Assembly (NCBI GenBank): GCA_947169455.1
Contig: CAMVPV010000023.1
Span: forward strand, 1 to 9,575
DNA: 9,575 bases
Direction of reading: 5' to 3'
Source of the DNA: an uncultured Clostridia bacterium
GTDB taxonomy: Bacteria; Bacillota_A; Clostridia; Oscillospirales; Ruminococcaceae
Shown here piece after piece: positions 5,195 through 9,575 of the stretch (position 1 is its first letter; each line of letters begins with the position of its first letter). Position numbers and translations under genes: made by a program. The notes beneath the pieces are model-generated. The model worked only from the letters and a program-made list of their open reading frames with translations. It had not been told where the DNA came from and searched no databases.

Positions 5195-5686
5195 ATGAAA
5201 AATATCCTGCGCGGGAAAAAAATATCGGTCGGAGCGGTCATCACAGCGTTGGGAGTGATTTTCCTGCTGGTATTCTTTGCTGATATAAACAGCTGGAAGA
5301 TATTCTGCCCCGAGCCCATCACAGTACAGGGCACAGTCACCCGCAACAGGGCGGGCTTGGGACGCACCGGCATCATATATCACCCTTATGTGAAGTTTGA
5401 ATTTGAAGGCAAGGAATATGAAGTGCTTATCAATGATACGCTTAACTATCTGTATTCCTGCCCCGTTGCCGAAGGCACACAGCTTATGGTAACGGTAGAT
5501 GGCAGCGACCCCGGACGTGCTCTCAGTTCGCCCGGCGTTAGGACTTACATTTTCGGCGCTGTCGCGCTGTTCATGTGTGCGCTCGGCGAAACGGTCCTGT
5601 GGGAGGAACACGGCGGTAAGAAGCATCTTCTGAACGAAAGATACATCGAGCAGCCGGTATTGTCTGTCGGTGCCAGAAAAAGATGA
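5195..5686 (+). CDS. DUF3592-type two-TM protein, array copy 5
   Basis: Function unknown; 163 residues and the last gene of the array. It has a membrane helix at about 11-29, the motif DINSWKIFCPEPI (30-42), strand pair FEFEGKEYEVLI (68-79), PVAEGTQLMVTVDGSDPGRAL (90-110), a second helix at about 117-135, and a basic tail of about 25 residues ending VGARKR. In that tail GGKKHLLNERYIEQPVLS loosely parallels the GGKLFRDKKEDEPVFF of copies 3 and 4. The start at 5195 is preferred because AAAGGAG (5178-5184) is 10 nt upstream; an in-frame GTG at 5186 is only 1 nt from that site. A strong terminator follows 62 nt after the stop. Its first codons define the right edge of the upstream tandem duplication. 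Confidence 0.78.
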   Translation: MKNILRGKKISVGAVITALGVIFLLVFFADINSWKIFCPEPITVQGTVTRNRAGLGRTGIIYHPYVKFEFEGKEYEVLINDTLNYLYSCPVAEGTQLMVTVDGSDPGRALSSPGVRTYIFGAVALFMCALGETVLWEEHGGKKHLLNERYIEQPVLSVGARKR

Positions 5687-5748
5687 GCAGATATCCGCAC
5701 AGCCGCAAATGAAGCGGTTTCATCGGAAAAGAGAAAAAGTAAAAAAAT

Positions 5749-5782
5749 GATCTCCCGGAGACAGTTGCTCTTCCGGGAGATC
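5749..5782. terminator. Bidirectional intrinsic terminator
   Basis: GATCTCCCGGA (5749-5759) and TCCGGGAGATC (5772-5782) form a perfect 11-bp stem with a 12-nt loop. Six Ts follow on the plus strand (5783-5788). Seven As precede (5741-5747), giving a T-tract on the minus strand. It therefore serves both the DUF3592 array from the left and the aminopeptidase operon from the right, the stops being 62 and 19 nt from the stem. Confidence 0.92.
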
Positions 5783-5801
5783 TTTTTTGCTGTATTATGC
5801 A

Positions 5802-7103
5802 TCATTCCGAAAGGAATGCGCTGAATGCCTTGTAGGTCATATAGACATCGAACTTGGATACCATCTCAAACGGCGCGTGCATGGAGAGCACAGGAACACC
5901 GACGTCGATAGTATCAACATCGAGATTTGCGATATACGCAGCGACCGTTCCGCCGCCGCCGCCATCGACCTTTCCGAGCTCGCCTGTCTGCCATACGACA
6001 TCATTGCCGTCAAGCATCAAGCGTACACGTCCCATGAATTCCACAGAAGCGTCCGAGGTGCCGGATTTTCCGCGCGCACCGGTGAATTTCGTGATGCATA
6101 CGCCGTAGTTGATGTACGCGCAGTTGCGTCTTTCGGTAACATCGGGGAAGGTGGGGTCGAATGCTGCGTTCACATCGGCGGAAAGGCACTCGGATGCAGA
6201 AAGCACCGTCCTGCCGTCCTTGCCGAAGCACTCCGCAAGGTCGTATATGAAATATTTCAGATAGGCGGAACGCAGTCCGGTATTGCCGTCGCTGCCCGTT
6301 TCCTCCTTGTCGGTGAGCACAGCCACCGCTGTCTTTGCAGGCTTCTTGCATTCAAGCACAGCGGCAAGCTCAGTGTATGCGCATACCCTGTCGTCATGTC
6401 CGTATGAACCCACAAGGCTGCGGTCAAATCCGACGTCACGCGCCTTGAACGCGGGAACTGCCTCCAGCTCGGCGGAAACGAAGTCGTGCTCGGTGATGCC
6501 GTACTTCTCGTTGAGTATCGCCATGATATTGAGCTTTACCTTGTCGCTTATCTCATCATCGCGGTAAGGAACGGAACCTATCATGATATTGAGCTCCTCG
6601 CCCTTGATGAGCTCCGCGGGGGTGCGCTTCATCTGCTCGCCCGCAAGGTGAGGGAGCAGGTCGGTTATGCAGAAAACGGGGTCGCCGTCGTCCTCGCCTA
6701 TCTTCACGGTCACCTTAGTGCCGTCCGCCTTTACTATAACGCCGTGCAGCGAGAGCGGTATGGTCGCCCACTGATACTTCTTGATGCCGCCGTAATAGTG
6801 CGTCTTGAAGTAAGCTGTCTCGTTATCCTCATAGAGCGGGTGCTGCTTGAGGTCAAGGCGGGGTGAATCTATATGCGCAGCCGCGATGTGTACGCCCTTT
6901 TCGATGGGCTCCTTGCCTATCACAGCGAATATTATCGCCTTTTCCCTGTTGCGGAGATAGACCTTGTCGCCCGCTTTCAGCTTCATGCCCTTGACGAACG
7001 GCACAAATCCCTTTGCCTTTGCCTTTTCCTCAGCATACTGCGATGCCTCGCGCTCGGTCTTGGATGCATCGAGGAACTTCTTGTAATCCTCACAGAACTT
7101 CAT
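5802..7103 (-). CDS. M18-family zinc aminopeptidase, conserved body (5' end frameshifted)
   Basis: This is a cytosolic metallo-aminopeptidase of family M18 (aspartyl aminopeptidase / aminopeptidase I type), which removes N-terminal residues from peptides using two metal ions. Numbering from the ATG at 7103 (433 residues), the metal and catalytic residues are present: H77-x-D79 in AAHIDSPRLDLK, D237/D238 in GSYGHDDR, the E267-E268 pair in DKEETGSDG, D310 in SADVNAAFDP, and H409 in SMHAPFE. The family is usually about 460-480 residues, so roughly 40 are missing at the N-terminus. The reading frame stays open upstream of 7103 and encodes family-like sequence (FEKRKNGILRTDEKILGES), but it has no ATG there and meets a TAA at about 7219-7221. 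A well-placed start lies at 7225 in the other frame (next entry). Either a one-base deletion or sequence error, or a shortened but translated gene, would explain this. It is last in the operon. Confidence 0.85.
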   Translation of the reverse strand: MKFCEDYKKFLDASKTEREASQYAEEKAKAKGFVPFVKGMKLKAGDKVYLRNREKAIIFAVIGKEPIEKGVHIAAAHIDSPRLDLKQHPLYEDNETAYFKTHYYGGIKKYQWATIPLSLHGVIVKADGTKVTVKIGEDDGDPVFCITDLLPHLAGEQMKRTPAELIKGEELNIMIGSVPYRDDEISDKVKLNIMAILNEKYGITEHDFVSAELEAVPAFKARDVGFDRSLVGSYGHDDRVCAYTELAAVLECKKPAKTAVAVLTDKEETGSDGNTGLRSAYLKYFIYDLAECFGKDGRTVLSASECLSADVNAAFDPTFPDVTERRNCAYINYGVCITKFTGARGKSGTSDASVEFMGRVRLMLDGNDVVWQTGELGKVDGGGGGTVAAYIANLDVDTIDVGVPVLSMHAPFEMVSKFDVYMTYKAFSAFLSE

Positions 7104-7225
7104 GCTCTCGCCGAGGATCTTTTCATCGGTGCGGAGGATGCCGTTCTTCCTTTTTTCGAACGGCTGCAGTTTTCGCAGAGCTTTTCCTGCAGAAGCTTTG
7201 CTTCGGATCTCTTTTCTTTAGCCAT
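7100..7225 (-). other. Displaced 5' end of the M18 aminopeptidase gene (frame 0 up to a frameshift)
   Basis: The ATG at 7225 has AAAGGA 8 nt upstream and encodes MAKEKRSEAKLLQEKLCEN, which resembles the usual M18 N-terminus (a charged start, then L-L-x-E-K-L). The frame then reads non-family sequence and stops at 7102-7100, after 41 codons. The TGA overlaps the ATG of the conserved body as ATGA. Restoring one base in the run at 7170-7173 (GAAAAC to GAAAAAC on the minus strand) would give ...LCEKLQPFEKRKNGILRTDEK... and join both parts into a protein of about 474 residues, the normal family length. The six-A run at 7156-7151 is a second possible site. Confidence 0.7.
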
Positions 7226-7289
7226 TATGATCGTCCTTTCGTATATTGTTCCGGGTAACGCCGCCGCCCGTGAGCGGCAGCATTTCCGG

Positions 7290-7886
7290 TCAGTCCGTGT
7301 AGAGTGAGGTATATTTGCCGTAGGCGTCCATCACCTTGCTGACGTAGAACTTCGTCACATCGGAGGGCATATCGTCGAGGGTCTTTCCGTCGGTGCTGTA
7401 CCGCGTATCGGCGAGCCACTTGTTCACGTTGCCGCGCCCCGTGTGATATGCGGCGGCGGCAGTCTCCTCGCTGCCGTACTCCTCGCACAGCAGCTTCAGC
7501 AGATATGTGCCGTACATGATGTTCGTCTCGGGGTCGTACAGGTCACTGTATTCGGAAGGGTCTGTCCTTCCCTCGTCCTCCTTCATGCGGTACTTTACCC
7601 AGTCGTAGCTGTCCTCCATGAGCTGCATCAGCCCGCGCGCACCCACATCCGATTGCGCCTGCGGGTCAAAGCCGCTCTCCGTCCGTATCACCGCATAGAC
7701 GAAATATTTGTCCAGTCCGTTCAGCGCGGCATATTTATCCACAAATTCGGAATACTTCACAGGGTACAGCAGCTTCTGCACTGCGGGCGTCCTGAATATT
7801 ATCCCGCACGCGAACACAGCGGTCACGATGAACGCCGTAAAGAACGCAAGCGCACTGCGCCGCTTTTTAGCTTTCTTTCTACTCAT
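7290..7886 (-). CDS. Membrane-anchored lytic transglycosylase, Slt/MltE (GH23-type) fold
   Basis: This 198-residue protein has a very basic cytoplasmic start (MSRKKAKKRR), one membrane helix at about 12-31 and an extracytoplasmic SLT domain. It would cleave the glycan strands of peptidoglycan between MurNAc and GlcNAc, forming 1,6-anhydro-MurNAc. The catalytic glutamate is E70 in the AVIRTESGFDPQAQSDVGAR motif (65-84), followed by GLMQLM (85-90). The later motif ETNIMYGTYLLKLL (120-133) and AAYHTGRGNVNKWL (145-158) complete the set. The last departs from the common A-Y-N-A-G-x-G-N by having His-Thr for Asn-Ala. The start overlaps the end of coaE by 8 nt, and GGAG lies 10 nt upstream inside coaE, suggesting translational coupling. 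A 64-nt gap follows before the aminopeptidase start at 7225. Confidence 0.88.
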   Translation of the reverse strand: MSRKKAKKRRSALAFFTAFIVTAVFACGIIFRTPAVQKLLYPVKYSEFVDKYAALNGLDKYFVYAVIRTESGFDPQAQSDVGARGLMQLMEDSYDWVKYRMKEDEGRTDPSEYSDLYDPETNIMYGTYLLKLLCEEYGSEETAAAAYHTGRGNVNKWLADTRYSTDGKTLDDMPSDVTKFYVSKVMDAYGKYTSLYTD

Positions 7887-8487
7887 TCTGAAAACGCTCC
7901 GTTATCATCCTTATGATATCTTCTGTTCTTGCGGCAAGCTCCTCTTCCGTGCCGCCGTTCTCTATTATATAATCGGAATTTGCGCGGAAAAATCCCGTGC
8001 TGCGCTGATTTTCAAAGCGCCGCCGCACCTGCTCGGCAGATATGCCGTCCCGCTGTATTATCCTTTCACGGCGGACAGCTTCATCCGCAACGACCGCAGC
8101 TATGCAGCTGCACAGCTTTTCCTCGCCTGCCTCAAACAGCGTAGGCGCATCGAGCAGTAAATATTTTTCACCGCGCCTGCGGGATTCTTCTATCATTTCT
8201 TCCACGCGGCGGTTGATGTGCGGGTAGGTTATTCTTTCAAGATCGTTCAGCGCTGCCTTATCGGAAAAGACCAGCCCCGCGAGCTTTCTGCGGTCGAGTG
8301 TGCCGTCCGGCAGCAGATACTCCTCACCGAACCGCGCAGCAGTTTCGGCGAGACAGTCGCTCCCCTTCCGCATGACCTCGCGCGCTACCTTATCGGCGTC
8401 TATCACCGCAAAGCCGTGCTCTGCGAATATCTTTCCCGCGGCGGTCTTTCCGGCGCCGCTCTGTCCGGTAAGTCCGACGACGATCAT
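7879..8487 (-). CDS. coaE: Dephospho-CoA kinase
   Basis: This enzyme phosphorylates the 3'-hydroxyl of dephospho-CoA with ATP, the last step of coenzyme A synthesis, in the cytoplasm. The 202-residue length is typical. The P-loop GLTGQSGAGKT is at 5-15, followed by the family's DADKVARE at 30-37. LDRRKLAGLVF and ITYPHINRRV mark the CoA-binding helical region. LLLDAPTLFEAG is the L-D-x-P-L-L-F-E equivalent, here with Thr for the first Leu. RIIQRDGISAEQVRRRFENQ is the lid and adenine region. The start at 8487 overlaps the stop of the upstream gene as ATGA, and GGGAG is 6 nt upstream. It sits second in the operon, between tRNA modification and cell-wall genes. This housekeeping grouping does not imply a shared pathway. 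Confidence 0.95.
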   Translation of the reverse strand: MIVVGLTGQSGAGKTAAGKIFAEHGFAVIDADKVAREVMRKGSDCLAETAARFGEEYLLPDGTLDRRKLAGLVFSDKAALNDLERITYPHINRRVEEMIEESRRRGEKYLLLDAPTLFEAGEEKLCSCIAAVVADEAVRRERIIQRDGISAEQVRRRFENQRSTGFFRANSDYIIENGGTEEELAARTEDIIRMITERFQNE

Positions 8488-9527
8488 ATATATATCTCCC
8501 GGAACGCAGCCGCACGCAGAAGGCGGTTATAGACCGCAAGACCAACACCTTTCTTGTCGGGCGTCCTCACGAACACCTTATCCGCACCGATATCGTCCGC
8601 TTCGCGCAGAGCCGCGAAGATTGCCCGCGCGTTCTCCTCGGCGGTGTCACCGCAGGAAATATATCTGAACGGGAAATCCGCCGTATCGCGCTCAAAGATT
8701 ATCGAGCAGGAATCATCGCCGCCGTGTTCCCTTACATATCCGATAAACCCGTCAAGCGTGCCGTTCAGCATGAACACCTCCGCTTTCGGGGAATAATGCT
8801 TGTATTTCATACCCGGAGAAAGCACCTTTTCGCCCTCGGCTATCTCCTCGGTGATGCCCCTTGCGAGCACGACCCCGAACCCCGCTCCCGCGATATCCTC
8901 GGGAGAAACGAAACCGGGGCGGAGTATCTTCACCCTGCCGCCGTCAAAGCACAGCACGGTCGATTCCACACCGACGCTGCACTGTCCGCCGTCGATAACT
9001 GCATCTATCCTGCCGTTCATATCGTTCATTACGTGCCTTGCGGAAGTGGGGCTCGGGCTGCCGGAAATATTTGCGGAGGGCGCTGCGAGAGCCGTTCCGC
9101 TCGCCTTTATGAGCGCCTGCGCCGCCCTGTGCGCGGGGAACCTTATCCCTGCAGTATCGAGCCCGCCGCTCGTGATATCGGGTATCACGGGGGATTTTTT
9201 CAGCACCATCGGCATGGGACCCGGCCAGAATATCTCCGCGAGGCGGTAAGCTTCGTCGGGGATATCGACGGCGTATTTTCCGAGGTCAGCGATATCTGCG
9301 ATATGTACTATCAGCGGATTGTCGGCGGGGCGTCCCTTTGCGCGGAAGATGCCCGCGACCGCATCCTCGTCCAGCGCATCGGCGGCGAGCCCGTACACTG
9401 TCTCGGTGGGCACCCCCACGATACCGCCGCGCTTTATTATCTCAGCCGCAGCGCTCATGACCTTTTCCATCTGCATAGCTTCTTTACCGAATTCATGTTT
9501 CTCGACTTCGGTCTTACCGCTGAACAT
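8484..9527 (-). CDS. ywlC: L-threonylcarbamoyladenylate synthase, Sua5/YwlC type
   Basis: It makes threonylcarbamoyl-AMP from threonine, bicarbonate and ATP, the first step of t6A formation at position 37 of ANN-decoding tRNAs. The YrdC-like domain covers about 20-210: IIKRGGIVGVPTETVYGLAADA (the P-T-E-T-V-Y-G-L signature), FRAKGRPADNPLIVHI (K-x-R-p-x-x-x-P-L), FWPGPMPMVLK, AGIRFPAH, ALAAPSANISGSPSPTSA, and STVLCFDGG with LRPG. The linker SPGMKYKHYSPKA (S-P-G-M-x-x-x-H-Y-x-P) and the C-terminal Sua5 domain follow, so this is the two-domain Sua5 form rather than a short TsaC. At 347 residues from the ATG at 9527 it is close to the B. subtilis protein. The start is uncertain: no ATG (9527, 9476, 9470) has a strong ribosome binding site, and the frame is open to the window edge at 9575. 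The operon promoter must lie outside. Confidence 0.9.
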   Translation of the reverse strand: MFSGKTEVEKHEFGKEAMQMEKVMSAAAEIIKRGGIVGVPTETVYGLAADALDEDAVAGIFRAKGRPADNPLIVHIADIADLGKYAVDIPDEAYRLAEIFWPGPMPMVLKKSPVIPDITSGGLDTAGIRFPAHRAAQALIKASGTALAAPSANISGSPSPTSARHVMNDMNGRIDAVIDGGQCSVGVESTVLCFDGGRVKILRPGFVSPEDIAGAGFGVVLARGITEEIAEGEKVLSPGMKYKHYSPKAEVFMLNGTLDGFIGYVREHGGDDSCSIIFERDTADFPFRYISCGDTAEENARAIFAALREADDIGADKVFVRTPDKKGVGLAVYNRLLRAAAFREIYI

Positions 9528-9575
9528 ATCCGTAAGGCTTGCTTTTTCAGGTGCATAATTATCGATGATTTCAAG

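Larger units (their letters stand above)
4617..5210 (+). repeat. Tandem duplication, unit 2 (gene 2-like tail + copy 4 + start of gene 5)
   Basis: This 594-bp unit aligns end to end with 4027-4617. It starts with the relic of the gene 2 tail and ends five codons into the intact gene 5. The last stretch of about 140 bp (from the CGCTCGG of codon 135-137 of the gene through the start of the gene 5-like frame) differs from unit 1 at a single base, T4588 versus G5181. Confidence 0.8.

Noticed and set aside
5000..5626. 208-codon minus-strand open frame across copies 4 and 5
   Set aside because: It runs across the gap between two real genes in antisense and has no start signal or family features.
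5787..6866. Long plus-strand open frames opposite the M18 aminopeptidase
   Set aside because: They are mirror frames of a strongly conserved protein; no ribosome binding sites or domains.
7151..7173. Programmed -1 frameshifting to express the M18 aminopeptidase
   Set aside because: The A6 run is in phase AAA AAA G, not the efficient A-AAA-AAG phase, and I see no convincing upstream Shine-Dalgarno-like stimulator or downstream structure. A one-base loss or sequence error explains the data more simply, though it cannot be excluded from sequence alone.
7262..7278. Small GC hairpin between the lytic transglycosylase and aminopeptidase genes as a terminator
   Set aside because: The stem is only about 5 bp and no T-tract follows on the minus strand.
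1..9575. Mobile element, CRISPR array, tRNA or rRNA genes
   Set aside because: No transposase or integrase, no spaced repeat series, and no tRNA or rRNA signature was found on either strand.

Overview
The window looks like chromosomal DNA from a gut-type Clostridia, most likely a Ruminococcus-like member of the Oscillospiraceae. This rests on the gene content, AGGAGG-type ribosome binding sites, TTGACA/TATAAT promoters in AT-rich gaps, and a secreted protein whose leader ends in the late A-V-S-A-A type of cleavage region. The taxon call is inference; no rRNA or marker gene is present.

Layout. Positions 164-1435 (+) hold a CPBP-family membrane protease and a GNAT acetyltransferase, 63 nt apart and probably co-transcribed. 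A hairpin at 1459-1487 separates them from a convergent secreted multi-domain protein (2644-1553, -) that has its own consensus promoter at 2847-2819. From the same divergent gap, a second promoter (2973-3001) drives five tandem genes on the + strand (3039-5686). All five encode small two-TM proteins of the DUF3592 type with an invariant W..xCPxPV juxtamembrane motif. A strong bidirectional terminator (5749-5782) ends this array. The rest of the window (9527-5802) is a tight minus-strand housekeeping operon: L-threonylcarbamoyladenylate synthase (Sua5/YwlC), dephospho-CoA kinase (coaE), a membrane-anchored Slt-type lytic transglycosylase, and an M18 aminopeptidase. The first three overlap by 4 and 8 nt.

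Most interesting. The DUF3592 array records its own history. A segment of about 590 bp was duplicated in tandem, giving gene copies 3 and 4. It left a junction fossil at 4602-4631 in which the first codons of gene 5 are joined in frame to the last codons of gene 2, behind a damaged ribosome binding site. Copies 3 and 4 differ mainly at amino-acid-changing sites, yet share an almost identical tail of about 140 bp. Genes 1 and 2 share a 51-bp exact tract inside otherwise diverged sequence. The array promoter and the promoter of the CPBP protease are two copies of the same block of about 54 bp, differing by an 11-bp tandem duplication, which suggests common control. The function of the array is unknown; I infer an envelope role only from topology.

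The M18 aminopeptidase carries an apparent frameshift near its 5' end. The well-supported start is at 7225, but the conserved body is in the -1 frame and its first ATG is at 7103.
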